Shown in pieces: positions 54,575 to 63,894 of a DNA stretch of 64,000 bases (positions within the stretch are counted from its first letter, which is position 1; every line of letters begins with the position of its first letter). The position numbers were made by a program, and so were the translations under genes. Origin of the DNA: Sphingomonas abietis (lineage in GTDB: Bacteria > Pseudomonadota > Alphaproteobacteria > Sphingomonadales > Sphingomonadaceae); the NCBI RefSeq assembly GCF_027625475.1, contig NZ_CP115174.1, forward strand, positions 3,073,001 to 3,137,000. Direction: 5' to 3'. Under the pieces are notes generated by a model. The model searched no databases. It was not told the origin of the DNA and saw only the letters and a list, made by a program, of their open reading frames with translations.

Positions 54575-56068
54575 TCATTTCTTCTTCATGAAATTCTGAA
54601 AGCCGGGGGGCAGTTGCTGGCCACCGGGAAGGCCGGGCAGACCACCGCCGCCGCCGCCGCCGCCGCCGAAGCCGGGAGGCAGGTCGCCACCGGGTCCGCC
54701 GGCACCGCCGAGGCCACCCATGCCGCCGCCACCCTTGCCGAACATGGCCGCGAGCCCCTTGAGGCCGCCCATCTTCTTCATCTTCTTCATCATCGTCGCC
54801 ATTTCCTGATGCATCTTCAGGATCTTGTTGACCTCCTGCACGGTGGTGCCGGAGCCCTTGGCGACGCGGATCTTGCGCTTGGCGTTGAGCAGCTCGGGCT
54901 TGGCGCGCTCCTTGGGCGTCATCGAGCCGATGATCGCGTCCATGTGAACCAAGACCTTGTCGTCGACCTGGCCGTTGGCCATCGCGTTCTTCACCTTGGC
55001 GATGCCCGGCAGCATCGAGGCGAGCGCGCCGAGGCCGCCCATCTTGCGCATCTGGTTGAGCTGGCCACGCAGGTCGTTGAGATCGAACTGCCCCTTGGCC
55101 ATGCGCTCGGCGAGCTTCTCGGCATCCTCCTGCTTGATCGTCTCCGCGGCGCGCTCGACCAGCGACACGACGTCGCCCATGCCGAGGATGCGGCCGGCGA
55201 CACGGCCCGGCTGGAACAGCTCGAGCCCGTCGAGCTTCTCGCCGGTGCCGACGAACTTGATCGGCTTGCCAGTGACGGCACGCATCGACAGCGCCGCGCC
55301 GCCGCGGGCATCGCCGTCCATGCGGGTGAGCACCACGCCGGTCAGCGGCACCTGCTCGGAAAAGCTTTTCGCGACGTTGACGGCGTCCTGGCCGGTCAGC
55401 GAGTCGACCACCAGCAGGATCTCGTTGGGGGTCGCGACGTCGGCGACCGCCTTCATCTCGTCCATCAGCGCCTGGTCGACGTGGAGACGGCCGGCAGTGT
55501 CGAGCATCAGCACGTCGAAGCCCTGGAGCTTCGCGGCGTTGAGCGCGCGGCGGGCGATGTCGACCGGCTGCTGGCCCTGCACGATCGGCAGCGTGGCGAC
55601 GTCCGCCTGGGTGCCGAGCACCGCCAGCTGCTCCTGCGCGGCCGGGCGATTGACGTCGAGCGACGCCATCAGCACCTTCTTGGCGCCCTTCTGCTTCAGG
55701 CGCCGCGCGATCTTGGCGGTGCTGGTGGTCTTGCCCGAGCCCTGCAGGCCGACCATCATCACGATCGCGGGCGGCGTCACGCCGAGTTCGAGATCGGAGG
55801 CTTCCGAACCCAGCATCTCGGTGAGCGCGTCGTTGACGATCTTGACGACCTGCTGGCCCGGCGTGATCGACTTCAGCACCGACTGGCCGACGGCCGCCTC
55901 GGTCACCTTGTCGATGAAATCGCGCACCACCGGCAGCGCGACGTCGGCCTCGAGCAACGCAATGCGAACCTCGCGCATCGCCTGGCGCACATCGGCCTCG
56001 TTGAGCGCACCACGACCACGCAGGCGATCGAAAACGCCACCCAGCCTTTCGCTCAGACTCTCGAACAT
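54575..56068 (-). CDS. ffh: Signal recognition particle GTPase Ffh
   Basis: 497 residues from ATG 56068. The NG domain has 'VGLQGSGKTTSTAKIARRL', 'VLMLDTAGRLHVDQ', 'VLTRMDGDARGGAALS'; the M domain has 'LPGIAKVKNAM', 'KPELLNAKRKIRVAKGSGTTVQEVNKILKMHQEM' and 'MMKKMKKMGGLKG'. The end is a long Gly/Pro-rich stretch with 'FMKKK'. It binds signal sequences with 4.5S RNA and delivers ribosomes to FtsY, encoded 4 kb away on the other strand. The 4.5S RNA gene was not found in the window. Confidence 0.97.
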   Translation of the reverse strand: MFESLSERLGGVFDRLRGRGALNEADVRQAMREVRIALLEADVALPVVRDFIDKVTEAAVGQSVLKSITPGQQVVKIVNDALTEMLGSEASDLELGVTPPAIVMMVGLQGSGKTTSTAKIARRLKQKGAKKVLMASLDVNRPAAQEQLAVLGTQADVATLPIVQGQQPVDIARRALNAAKLQGFDVLMLDTAGRLHVDQALMDEMKAVADVATPNEILLVVDSLTGQDAVNVAKSFSEQVPLTGVVLTRMDGDARGGAALSMRAVTGKPIKFVGTGEKLDGLELFQPGRVAGRILGMGDVVSLVERAAETIKQEDAEKLAERMAKGQFDLNDLRGQLNQMRKMGGLGALASMLPGIAKVKNAMANGQVDDKVLVHMDAIIGSMTPKERAKPELLNAKRKIRVAKGSGTTVQEVNKILKMHQEMATMMKKMKKMGGLKGLAAMFGKGGGGMGGLGGAGGPGGDLPPGFGGGGGGGGGLPGLPGGQQLPPGFQNFMKKK

Positions 56069-56358
56069 GCGCCACACTCCATAGCCGCTCGGATGTCGCG
56101 ATAGCCTCAACGCACAAAGCGCCGGCGGGCGAAACTCGCCGGCCGGCGGGCACGACCCTCAAAAGGATCGGTGCTGGAGCCATCACGATCCTTGCGGAAC
56201 GATCGCGGCGGCAGTTAGCCGAGCGCGCGTCCAAACGCAAGCCGAAGTCGAGCGCGGGCGTATCGGCCCGGCGAATGCGGCGATCTTTACGGCTTCTACA
56301 CGCTTTACGACGAAGACGGACCTTGCCGAAACAGGGAATTGGCAGGGATTTGGCAGGG

Positions 56359-58002
56359 ATGGCGAAGCGACGGGCCGACGATAATTACGCCGCAAGGGCG
56401 GTGAGCCGGGCTCGGCGCGATCTCGTCACCGGCGGAATCGTGCTGGCGGGCATCGTCATATTTGCGGGCAGCGGCTGGCATTATGTCGGCTCGCTGGAGA
56501 ATCTGCTCGGCCGCACCAGCCACGCACGGGATATCGGCTCGAGCGATCGCATGCTGATCGCGGGGATGCTGCTGAACCTCGCGCTGATCCTGTTCGGCTG
56601 GCGCCGCTATCGCGATCTCGTCACCACCAGCAGCCAGCGCGACGAGGCCGAGGCCCGCGCGACCACGCTCGCGCGCACCGATGACCTGACCGGCTTCCTC
56701 AACCGCCGGTCGCTTGCTGAGGAAGGCGCCGCGATGATCGCGCAGGCGATGCGGCGTGACAAGGCGGTGGCATTGCTGATCGTCGATCTGGATCATTTCA
56801 AGACCGTCAACGAGATGCACGGCCATCTCGCAGGCGACACCATCCTGCGCGCAGCGGCCGACATCATCCGCAAGGCCCTGCCCGCATCCGCGGTTTCCGG
56901 CCGGCTCGATGGCGACGAGTTCGCGGTGCTGCTGCCATTCGATGCGCGCCACACCAGTACGGTCGATTCGATCGCCGACTATATCGTCGGCGCACTCGGC
57001 CAGCCGCTCATCACCAAGACCGTCACCGCTCATATCGGCGCCTCGATCGGCATCGCCCGTTCCGAATCCGATTGCCACTCGGTCGAAGCGCTGCTGCGCC
57101 GCGCCAACATCGCCATGCACGCCGCCAAGGGCGCCGGACGGGGCCGCCACGCCTGGTTCGATGCGACGATGGAGCGCGAGCTGGTCAGCCGCAACGCGGT
57201 CGAGGCGGGCCTGCGCGAAGGCATCCCGCTCGGCCAGTTCGTGCCCTATTACGAACCGCAGATCGATCTCGAAACCGGCAAGATCATCGGCTTCGAGGTA
57301 CTCGCCCGCTGGGAGCATCCGACCCGCGGCGTGATCCCGCCCGACAATTTCATTCCCGTGGCCGAGGAATGCGGGCTGATCGCGGACATGTCCGTCTCGG
57401 TGATGCGCCGCGCCTTCCTGGAGGCGCGTGACTGGGATCCCAGCATCACCCTGTCGGTGAACATCGCGCCGGCCCAGCTGAAAGACCCGTGGCTGGCGCA
57501 GAAGATCGTCAAGCTGCTGGTCGAGACCGGCTATCCTGCCAACCGGCTGGAGATCGAGATCACCGAAAGCTCGCTGTTCCAGAATCTCAGTCTCGCTCAG
57601 TCGATCGTCGGCAGCCTTAAGAATCAGGGCATCCGCCTCGCGCTGGACGATTTCGGCACCGGCTATTCCTCGCTCGCCCATCTGCGCGCGCTGCCCTTCG
57701 ATCGCATCAAGATCGACAAGAGCTTCGTGACGGCGATGAACAAGGATCCGGAATCGGCCGCGATCGTCAACGCCATCTCGCGGCTCGGCGAAAGCCTCAA
57801 CCTGCCGATCACGGCAGAGGGCATCGAGGACCAGGGCATCTACGACAGCCTGCGCAAGATGGGCTGCAACAAGGGCCAGGGCTGGCATTTCGGCAAGCCG
57901 ATGGCGATCGCCGCCACCCGCCGCCTGTTGGCGGAAGCCGGCCTGCTGCCGAGCGCGCGCGGCCCGCTGCCCGACGAAGGGCTCGCCCAGAAGCGCGCCT
58001 GA
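56359..58002 (+). CDS. Membrane GGDEF-EAL protein, likely c-di-GMP phosphodiesterase
   Basis: 547 residues from ATG 56359; a longer frame from 56275 adds an Arg-rich stretch and is not preferred. Two membrane helices near residues 25-45 and 65-85 frame a short loop. The GGDEF domain is altered to DGDEF (184-188) and has no RxxD site before it, so cyclase activity is doubtful. The EAL domain looks complete: E313 in 'FEVLARWEHP', 'SVNIAPAQL', 'EIEITESSL', 'ALDDFGTGYSSL', 'IKIDKSFV', 'ITAEGIED' and 'GQGWHFGKP'. The GGDEF may bind GTP and activate the EAL domain, as in similar proteins. It is divergent from ffh. Confidence 0.9.
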   Translation: MAKRRADDNYAARAVSRARRDLVTGGIVLAGIVIFAGSGWHYVGSLENLLGRTSHARDIGSSDRMLIAGMLLNLALILFGWRRYRDLVTTSSQRDEAEARATTLARTDDLTGFLNRRSLAEEGAAMIAQAMRRDKAVALLIVDLDHFKTVNEMHGHLAGDTILRAAADIIRKALPASAVSGRLDGDEFAVLLPFDARHTSTVDSIADYIVGALGQPLITKTVTAHIGASIGIARSESDCHSVEALLRRANIAMHAAKGAGRGRHAWFDATMERELVSRNAVEAGLREGIPLGQFVPYYEPQIDLETGKIIGFEVLARWEHPTRGVIPPDNFIPVAEECGLIADMSVSVMRRAFLEARDWDPSITLSVNIAPAQLKDPWLAQKIVKLLVETGYPANRLEIEITESSLFQNLSLAQSIVGSLKNQGIRLALDDFGTGYSSLAHLRALPFDRIKIDKSFVTAMNKDPESAAIVNAISRLGESLNLPITAEGIEDQGIYDSLRKMGCNKGQGWHFGKPMAIAATRRLLAEAGLLPSARGPLPDEGLAQKRA

Positions 58003-58050
58003 CCGTCCGCACTGGTGGACTTGGCCCCCGCCCTTCCCTAGATCGCGCGC

Positions 58051-58881
58051 ATGGCGCAACGCTTTCACAAGATGCACGGGCTGGGCAACGACTTCGTCGT
58101 GTTCGACGCGCGCGTCGCGCCGGTCGAGATCACGCCGGCCCGCGCCCATGCGATCGCCGATCGCCACACCGGCATCGGCTGCGACCAATTGATCGTCATC
58201 GAGCCTTCCACGGTGGCCACCGCGCGGATGCGGATCTGGAACGGCGACGGCAGCGAGGTGGAAAGCTGCGGCAACGCCACCCGCTGCGTGGCGATGCTGC
58301 TCGGCGACGGCGCGACCATCGAGACGCTGGGCGGCATCCTCGACGCGACGATCACGAAAATCGGCACCACCGGCGCCGCCAGCGTCGACATGGGGGCGCC
58401 CCGTTTCGACTGGGATGCGGTGCCGCTCGACTATCCGATGGACACGATGGCGCTGCCATTGGCGTGGGACGGGCTGGCCCCGATCGCCCCGCCGATCGCG
58501 CTGAGCGTCGGCAACCCGCATGTCATCTTCTTCGTGCCCGACACCGATGCGGTCGATCTCGAAGCGGCGGGCCGCCCGATCGAGCATGATCCGGTGTTCC
58601 CGGAACGGATCAACGTCAACGTCGCCACCATCGAGAGCCGCAGCCGCATCCGGCTGCGCGTGTGGGAGCGCGGCGCCGGCGCGACGCTCGCCTGCGGCAC
58701 CGGCGCCTGCGCCACCGCCGTCGCCGCGATCCGCTCGGGCCGCGTCGACAGCGGCGTCACGGTGGCGCTGCCCGGCGGCGAACTGGTGATCGACTGGCAA
58801 CCGGGCGGCACGATCCGCATGACCGGCCCCGCCACCCATGTCTTCACCGGCGAACTGGACATGGACGCCTTCCCGGCATGA
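58051..58881 (+). CDS. dapF: Diaminopimelate epimerase
   Basis: 276 residues. 'FHKMHGLGNDFVVFD' at the start and the two catalytic cysteines, C73 in 'SCGNATRC' and C215 in 'LACGTGACA', are present. It interconverts LL- and meso-diaminopimelate for lysine and peptidoglycan. The stop overlaps the mtaB start (ATGA), so dapF-mtaB-ftsY forms a coupled set, an arrangement known in sphingomonads and relatives. Confidence 0.97.
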   Translation: MAQRFHKMHGLGNDFVVFDARVAPVEITPARAHAIADRHTGIGCDQLIVIEPSTVATARMRIWNGDGSEVESCGNATRCVAMLLGDGATIETLGGILDATITKIGTTGAASVDMGAPRFDWDAVPLDYPMDTMALPLAWDGLAPIAPPIALSVGNPHVIFFVPDTDAVDLEAAGRPIEHDPVFPERINVNVATIESRSRIRLRVWERGAGATLACGTGACATAVAAIRSGRVDSGVTVALPGGELVIDWQPGGTIRMTGPATHVFTGELDMDAFPA

Positions 58882-60140
58882 CCGAGATCGTCACCCTCGG
58901 CTGCCGCCTGAACGCCGCCGAAAGCGAGGCGATGCGCGCGCTGGCCGGCGACCAGGACGATCTCGTCATCGTCAACAGCTGCGCGGTGACGGCCGAGGCG
59001 GTCAAGCAGGCCCGCAAGGAGATCAAGCGCGCCGCCAAGCGCCGGCCCGGCGCCCGCATCCTCGTGACCGGCTGCGCGGCGCAGGTCGAGCCGCAGAGCT
59101 TCGCGGCGATGCCCGAGGTCACGGCGGTGATCGGCAATGGCGAGAAGCGGACGGCGGCAAACTTCCTCCCCTCGCCGCTCCAGGTTCGCGTGTCCGACAT
59201 CATGGCGGTGCGCGAGACGGCGCCGCATCTCGCCGCCGGCTTCGGCGATCGCGCGCGCGCCTTCGTCGAGGTGCAGAATGGCTGCGACCATCGCTGCACC
59301 TTCTGCATCATCCCCTATGGCCGTGGCCCGTCCCGCTCGGTTCCGGCCGGCGCCATCGTCGACCGCATCAAGGCGCTGGTCGACGAGGGCTATAACGAGG
59401 TGGTGCTGACCGGCGTCGACACCACCAGCTACGGGCCGGACCTGCCCGGCGCGCCCACGCTCGGGCATCTCGTCGAGCGGGTGCTGACGCTGGTGCCCGG
59501 CCTCGCCCGGCTGCGCCTGTCCTCGCTGGATTCGGTCGAGATCGATGAGCGGCTGTTCGCGCTGGTGACCGGGGAGAGCCGCGTCCAGCCACATCTCCAC
59601 CTTTCCCTGCAAGCCGGCGACGACATGATCCTCAAGCGCATGAAGCGCCGCCACAGCCGCGCCGAGGCGATCGGCATGGTCGAGCGCCTCAAGGCCCGCC
59701 GCCCCGAGATCAGCATCGGCGCCGACCTGATCGCCGGCTTCCCGACCGAGACCGAGGCGCAGGCGCAGAACAGCCTCGCCCTGCTGGAAGAGTGCGACAT
59801 CGTCCACGCCCATGTCTTCCCCTTCTCGGCCCGCACCGGCACGCCTGCCGCGCGGATGCCGCAGCTCGACCCCATGCTCGTCACGGCGCGCGCGCGCCGG
59901 TTGCGCGAGGCGGCCGCGCTGCGTCGCCGGCATTGGCTCCGCACGCTGGTCGGCACCGATCAGTCGCTGCTGGTCGAGCGGCTCGACGGGCGCGGCCACA
60001 CCGCCTGCTACGCGCCGGCCCGCCTCGCTTCGGGCGCCGCGCCGCGCGGGGCCGCCACCAACGCCATCCGGCGCGGCGATGTCGTCGCGATCCGCATCAC
60101 CCATATCGAGGACGACATGCTCGTCGGAGACGCCCTTTGA
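58878..60140 (+). CDS. mtaB: tRNA t6A37 methylthiotransferase MtaB
   Basis: 420 residues. The MTTase N-terminal domain has three Fe-S cysteines in 'TLGCRLN', 'NSCAVTAEA' and 'VTGCAAQ'. The radical-SAM motif is 'VQNGCDHRCTFCIIPYGRG' (CxxxCxxC). A TRAM-like C-terminus ends 'RITHIEDDMLVGDAL'. It adds a methylthio group to t6A to give ms2t6A at position 37, downstream of the TsaE pathway encoded at 34 kb. The start overlaps the dapF stop. Confidence 0.93.
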   Translation: MTEIVTLGCRLNAAESEAMRALAGDQDDLVIVNSCAVTAEAVKQARKEIKRAAKRRPGARILVTGCAAQVEPQSFAAMPEVTAVIGNGEKRTAANFLPSPLQVRVSDIMAVRETAPHLAAGFGDRARAFVEVQNGCDHRCTFCIIPYGRGPSRSVPAGAIVDRIKALVDEGYNEVVLTGVDTTSYGPDLPGAPTLGHLVERVLTLVPGLARLRLSSLDSVEIDERLFALVTGESRVQPHLHLSLQAGDDMILKRMKRRHSRAEAIGMVERLKARRPEISIGADLIAGFPTETEAQAQNSLALLEECDIVHAHVFPFSARTGTPAARMPQLDPMLVTARARRLREAAALRRRHWLRTLVGTDQSLLVERLDGRGHTACYAPARLASGAAPRGAATNAIRRGDVVAIRITHIEDDMLVGDAL

Positions 60141-61081
60141 GCGATACCCCCGCAATACCGTGGCACGACAAGCTGGCCGCCGGCTTCCGCCGCACCTCCG
60201 AGCGGCTGGGCGGCAATCTCTCCGGATTGTTCACCAAGGAAAAACTGGATCGCCAGACGCTCGACGAGATCGAGGAGGCGCTGATCGCCTCCGATCTCGG
60301 CCCGGTCACCGCGATGCGCATCCGCGACCGGCTGGAGAGCGAACGCTACGACAAGGGCCTGGACGAGGCCGGCCTGCGCCAGATCGTCGCCGACGAGGTG
60401 GCCAAGGTGCTCCGCCCGGTCGCCAAGCCGCTGGAGATCGAGGCGTTCCCGCGGCCGCAGGTAATCCTGGTGATCGGCGTCAACGGATCGGGCAAGACCA
60501 CCACCATCGCCAAGCTCGCCCACCTGCTGCAGGAGCAGGACTATCAGGTGATGCTGGTCGCCGGCGACACCTTCCGCGCCGCCGCGATCGGCCAGCTGAA
60601 GGTGTGGGCCGAGCGCATCGGCGTGCCGATCATCACCGGCAAGGAGGGCGGCGACGCCGCCAGCCTGGTGTGGGAAGGCGTGAAGCAGGGCACCGCGATC
60701 GGCACCGACGTGCTGATCGTCGACACCGCCGGCCGCCTCCAGAACAAGGCCGGGCTGATGGACGAGCTCAGCAAGATCCGCCGCGTGCTGGGTCGGCTCA
60801 ACCCGGCGGCGCCGCATGACGTGGTGCTGGTGCTGGACGCCACCACCGGCCAGAACGCGATCAGCCAGATCGAGATCTTCGGCCGCGACGCCGGCGTCAC
60901 CGGCCTCGTCATGACCAAGCTCGACGGCACCGCCAAGGGCGGCGTGCTGGTTGCGGCGGCGGAGAAGTTCGGCCTGCCGATCCACGCGATCGGCGTCGGC
61001 GAGACGCTCGACGACTTCAAGCCCTTCGATCCCGACGAGGTGGCCGGGCTGATCGCGGGATCGCGGACGACGGTGAAGTAA
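60137..61081 (+). CDS. ftsY: Signal recognition particle receptor FtsY
   Basis: 314 residues from TTG 60137, which overlaps the mtaB stop (TTGA) and has GGAG six bases before it; no better start is in frame. The NG domain motifs are 'VIGVNGSGKTTTIAKLAHLL', 'VAGDTFRAAAIGQL', 'VLIVDTAGRLQN' and 'VMTKLDGTAKGGVLV'. The acidic A domain is absent, as is common in alphaproteobacteria. It docks SRP at the membrane. Confidence 0.96.
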   Translation: MSDTPAIPWHDKLAAGFRRTSERLGGNLSGLFTKEKLDRQTLDEIEEALIASDLGPVTAMRIRDRLESERYDKGLDEAGLRQIVADEVAKVLRPVAKPLEIEAFPRPQVILVIGVNGSGKTTTIAKLAHLLQEQDYQVMLVAGDTFRAAAIGQLKVWAERIGVPIITGKEGGDAASLVWEGVKQGTAIGTDVLIVDTAGRLQNKAGLMDELSKIRRVLGRLNPAAPHDVVLVLDATTGQNAISQIEIFGRDAGVTGLVMTKLDGTAKGGVLVAAAEKFGLPIHAIGVGETLDDFKPFDPDEVAGLIAGSRTTVK

Positions 61082-61128
61082 GGCGGCCTGCAAGTAAGCG
61101 CCGGTTCACACCCCGATGCTAGATTTCT

Positions 61129-61203
61129 CGTTCGTCCCGAGCGCAGTCGAGGGACGTTGCGCACGCCGCAGAGGCGTGCCTCGACGGCGCTCGGCAAGAA
61201 CGG
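61129..61203. repeat. REP-like inverted repeat (copy 4) between ftsY and yciB
   Basis: Arms at 61129-61156 and 61175-61203, related to copy 1 at 19097. The left arm begins CGTTCGTCCCGAGCGCAGTC and the right ends GCTCGGCAAGAACGG. It may reduce read-through from ftsY. Confidence 0.7.
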
Positions 61204-61225
61204 TTGAGTTGTGGAGAAGATTGTC

Positions 61226-61885
61226 TTGAGTTCCACCACCATCGCCAAGCCCGAACCCGGGCCGTTGCTCCGCCTCGCCCTCGATCTCGGGCCGCTGGTG
61301 GTCTATTTCGTCGGCTATGCGCTGTTGAAGCATGTCTATCCGAGCGCGCCCGGCACCGCCGCCGATCCGCGGGTGATCTACGCATCGACCGGCCTGTTCA
61401 TGGCCGCGACCCTGGTCGCGATGCTGTTCTCCTTCGTCCGGCTCGGCCACGTCTCGCCGATGCAATGGTTTTCCGCGGCGATGGTGCTGGTGCTCGGCGG
61501 GCTGACGCTGGCGTTCCAGAAGCCGTGGTTCATCCAGGTCAAGCCGACGCTCTATTATCTGATGGTCTCGGGCATCCTGTGGTTCGGGCTGTGGACCGGC
61601 AAGCCGACGCTCAAGCTCGCGCTGGGCAGCGCCTATCCGGGGCTCGACGCACGCGGCTGGATGCTGCTGTCTCGCAACTGGGCGATCTTCTTCATCGCGA
61701 TGGCGGTCGCCAACGAATTCGTCTGGCGCCATTTCAGCTTCGATTTCTGGATCGGCTACAAATTATGGGGTGCGATCCCGGCGACGATGATCTTCGCGAT
61801 GGCGAACCTGCCGATGCTGCTCAAGCATGGCCTCGGCGCCGAGACGCCCGCCGAGGTGATCGCGGATCGGCCGCCGGTGGAGTGA
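61226..61885 (+). CDS. yciB: Inner-membrane septation/intracellular septation protein (YciB/IspZ)
   Basis: 219 residues from TTG 61226 (GGAGAAG upstream at 61213-61219); a GTG at 61211 is the alternative. Several membrane helices and family motifs are visible: 'LLRLALDLGPLVVYFVGYA', 'KPTLYYLMVSGILWFGLWTGKP', 'LSRNWAIFFIAMAVANEFVWRHFS' and 'WIGYKLWGAIPATMIFAMANLP'. YciB is needed for normal envelope width and septum formation; its biochemical role is not known. The gap of ~144 bases after ftsY holds the REP element. Confidence 0.9.
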   Translation: MSSTTIAKPEPGPLLRLALDLGPLVVYFVGYALLKHVYPSAPGTAADPRVIYASTGLFMAATLVAMLFSFVRLGHVSPMQWFSAAMVLVLGGLTLAFQKPWFIQVKPTLYYLMVSGILWFGLWTGKPTLKLALGSAYPGLDARGWMLLSRNWAIFFIAMAVANEFVWRHFSFDFWIGYKLWGAIPATMIFAMANLPMLLKHGLGAETPAEVIADRPPVE

Positions 61886-61949
61886 GAAGCGTGGCGGTTG
61901 GATGGCCCCACTTTTCCCACGTCCGTTCGGTCGATCCCGCAAACACAAA

Positions 61950-61985
61950 AAAGGGGCCGCGCGTCGGATGACGCGCGGCCCCTTT
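61950..61985. terminator. Bidirectional terminator between yciB and sodB
   Basis: Perfect 16-base stem (AAAGGGGCCGCGCGTC at 61950-61965; its complement at 61970-61985) with a GGAT loop, flanked by A and T runs. It lies between two convergent genes and stops transcription both ways. Confidence 0.9.
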
Positions 61986-61998
61986 GTGCTGACCGGGG

Positions 61999-62625
61999 TC
62001 AGGCGCCCGGCTGGTCGGCGCGGCTGGCGCCCTCGCCGTCGAGATTCTGGGCGACGAAATCCCAGTTGATCACGTTCTTCAGCACCTTCTCGGCGAAGTC
62101 CGGCCGCGCGTTGCGGTAATCGATGTAATAGGCGTGCTCCCACACATCGAGGGTGAGCAGCGGCTTCATGCCCTCATGCACCACCGGGGTGTCGGCATCG
62201 TGGAGCGACGTCACCTTGAGCGCGCCGCCGTCGAGCACCAGCCAGGCCCAGCCCGAAGCGAAGTGGCCGACGGCCTCTTCCTTCAGCTTGGCGATCAGCG
62301 CGTCCTGGCCACCGAAATCCTCGATCAGGCCGGCGAGCTTGCCCTCGGGCTTGGTCGAACCGGCCGGTGCGAGGCACTGCCAGAAGAAGCTGTGGTTCCA
62401 GATCTGGGCAGCATTGTTGAACAGGCCCTTGTCGCCCTTGTCCTTGGCGAGCCTGGTGACCTCGAGCAGGCTCTTGCCGGCGAGGCCCTTCTCCTCCTCC
62501 CAGCCATTGACCTTCTGGACATAGGCATTGTGATGCTTGCCATGGTGATAATCGAAGGTCTCGGCCGACATGATCGGATCGAGCGCAGTCTTCTCGAAAG
62601 GCAGCGGGGGAAGGATGAAGGCCAT
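61999..62625 (-). CDS. sodB: Superoxide dismutase, Fe type
   Basis: 208 residues. Metal ligands lie in 'YHHGKHHNAYV', 'NAAQIWNHSFFW', 'LLTLDVWEHAYYIDY' (D and H). The Gln in 'NNAAQIWNHSFFW' is at the position that marks Fe-SOD rather than Mn-SOD, so the name sodB is used. It converts superoxide to oxygen and peroxide in the cytosol. It is downstream of pspF by 222 bases, in the same direction, with a long inverted repeat between. Confidence 0.95.
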   Translation of the reverse strand: MAFILPPLPFEKTALDPIMSAETFDYHHGKHHNAYVQKVNGWEEEKGLAGKSLLEVTRLAKDKGDKGLFNNAAQIWNHSFFWQCLAPAGSTKPEGKLAGLIEDFGGQDALIAKLKEEAVGHFASGWAWLVLDGGALKVTSLHDADTPVVHEGMKPLLTLDVWEHAYYIDYRNARPDFAEKVLKNVINWDFVAQNLDGEGASRADQPGA

Positions 62626-62777
62626 CGGGCGTCTCCTGGTATCTTGAGGGGAATCCGTTCGCCGTCCCTAACGCCTCCCAACCCAAAAAGTGCAGCAAAA
62701 AAGGCTGTTGCGAGCCATTCTCACAGAACGGAGGCGAAACGGATCGAGGTTCCCGGCGGGTGACTCCGTCTATGGCA

Positions 62778-62845
62778 TGAGAGCGGGGGATTGGTTCTTC
62801 CATCCCTCAACATCCGGAAGTCCCCCCACCGATTCCCCGCTCTCA
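62778..62845. repeat. Inverted repeat after pspF
   Basis: Arms of 18 bases (62778-62795 and 62828-62845, two mismatches) enclose a 32 base spacer that holds a shorter CTTCC/GGAAG pair. It begins two bases after the pspF stop on the minus strand. It could be a terminator, though the following bases are not T-rich, or a sodB leader element. Confidence 0.5.
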
Positions 62846-62847
62846 CC

Positions 62848-63873
62848 TCAACTGGCGCGTTCCAGCAGATCGTGGCGCCGCAGCGCATGGCGCAACTGGT
62901 CGTAGGTCAGCGACAACGCCGCCGCCGTCGTCCGCTGGTTGAAACGACAGCGCTTGAGCGCCGCTTCGAGCAATTTCCGCTCATAGGCCTCGCAGGCCGC
63001 CTTGAAGTCGTTGATCTCGGGCTCCTCGACCACCGCGACGGGCCGAGCCGGGCCGGGCTCCGCCGTCATCGCCGGCTTGGCGGCAGCGCCCTGCGGCCGC
63101 CATGGCGAAGCGAAGGGGTCGAATTCGATCGCGTCGATCGGCCGATCGAGATCGGTCCAGCGATAGACCGCACGTTCGATCACGTTGCGCAGTTCACGGA
63201 CATTGCCCGGCCATTCATAGCCGACCAGCGTCGCCATCGCCTTGGCGCCGAAGCCGGGAAAGCGCGGCCAGTCGAGCTCGGCGGCCATCCGCCGGCCGAA
63301 ATGTTCGGCCAGCACCGGAATGTCGCCCTCGCGATGGCGCAGCGGCGGCAGCGTCACCACCTCGAACGAGAGCCGATCGAGCAGATCCGCGCGGAACCGC
63401 CCCTGCTCCACCAGCGCCGGCAGATGCTCGTTGGTCGCCGCCACGATGCGGACATCCACCCGGATCGCGCGAGAAGAACCGATCCGCGTCACCTCGCCAT
63501 ATTCGACCGCGCGCAGCAGCCGCTCCTGCGCGCCCGACGAGAGCGTCGCCAGCTCGTCGAGGAACAATGTGCCGCCGTCGGCCTCCTCGAAGCGCCCCGC
63601 CCGCGCCTTGGTGGCGCCGGTGAAGGCGCCCGCCTCATGCCCGAACAATTCCGCCTCAATCAGCGTCTCGGGCAGCGCCGCGCAGTTGAGCGTCACCAGC
63701 GACCCAGCCCAGCGCGGCGAGAGATGGTGGAGACGCTCGGCGATCAGCTCCTTGCCGGTGCCGCGTTCGCCGATCACCAGCACCGGCCGGTTCAGCGTCG
63801 CGGCGCGGCTGGCACGCTCGACGGCGTCGAGAAAGGCGGTCGATTCGCCGATGAACTTGGTGTCGCGATCCAT
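62848..63873 (-). CDS. pspF: Sigma-54-dependent activator PspF
   Basis: 341 residues from ATG 63873; a longer frame to 63993 would run into the divergent promoter. There is no N-terminal receiver or GAF domain, as in PspF. The AAA+ domain has Walker A 'GERGTGKE' (35-42), 'GHEAGAFTGA' with the GAFTGA loop (82-87), and 'DGGTLFLDELATLSS'. A Fis-type HTH lies at the end ('RCRFNQRTTAAALSLTYDQLRHALRRHDLL'). PspF activates sigma-54 promoters in the phage-shock (envelope stress) response and is held off by PspA. The divergent sigma-54 promoter at 63977 leads out of the window, where a pspA operon is expected. Confidence 0.92.
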   Translation of the reverse strand: MDRDTKFIGESTAFLDAVERASRAATLNRPVLVIGERGTGKELIAERLHHLSPRWAGSLVTLNCAALPETLIEAELFGHEAGAFTGATKARAGRFEEADGGTLFLDELATLSSGAQERLLRAVEYGEVTRIGSSRAIRVDVRIVAATNEHLPALVEQGRFRADLLDRLSFEVVTLPPLRHREGDIPVLAEHFGRRMAAELDWPRFPGFGAKAMATLVGYEWPGNVRELRNVIERAVYRWTDLDRPIDAIEFDPFASPWRPQGAAAKPAMTAEPGPARPVAVVEEPEINDFKAACEAYERKLLEAALKRCRFNQRTTAAALSLTYDQLRHALRRHDLLERAS

Positions 63874-63894
63874 GGCCGCGGAGTTGGGACAATT

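Noticed and set aside
56069..56358. The 290-base gap between ffh and the GGDEF-EAL gene, checked for a 4.5S RNA or tRNA
   Set aside because: It has GC-rich pairs (around CGGCGGGC) but no conserved SRP RNA tetraloop/asymmetric-loop pattern or tRNA T-arm; nothing supportable seen.
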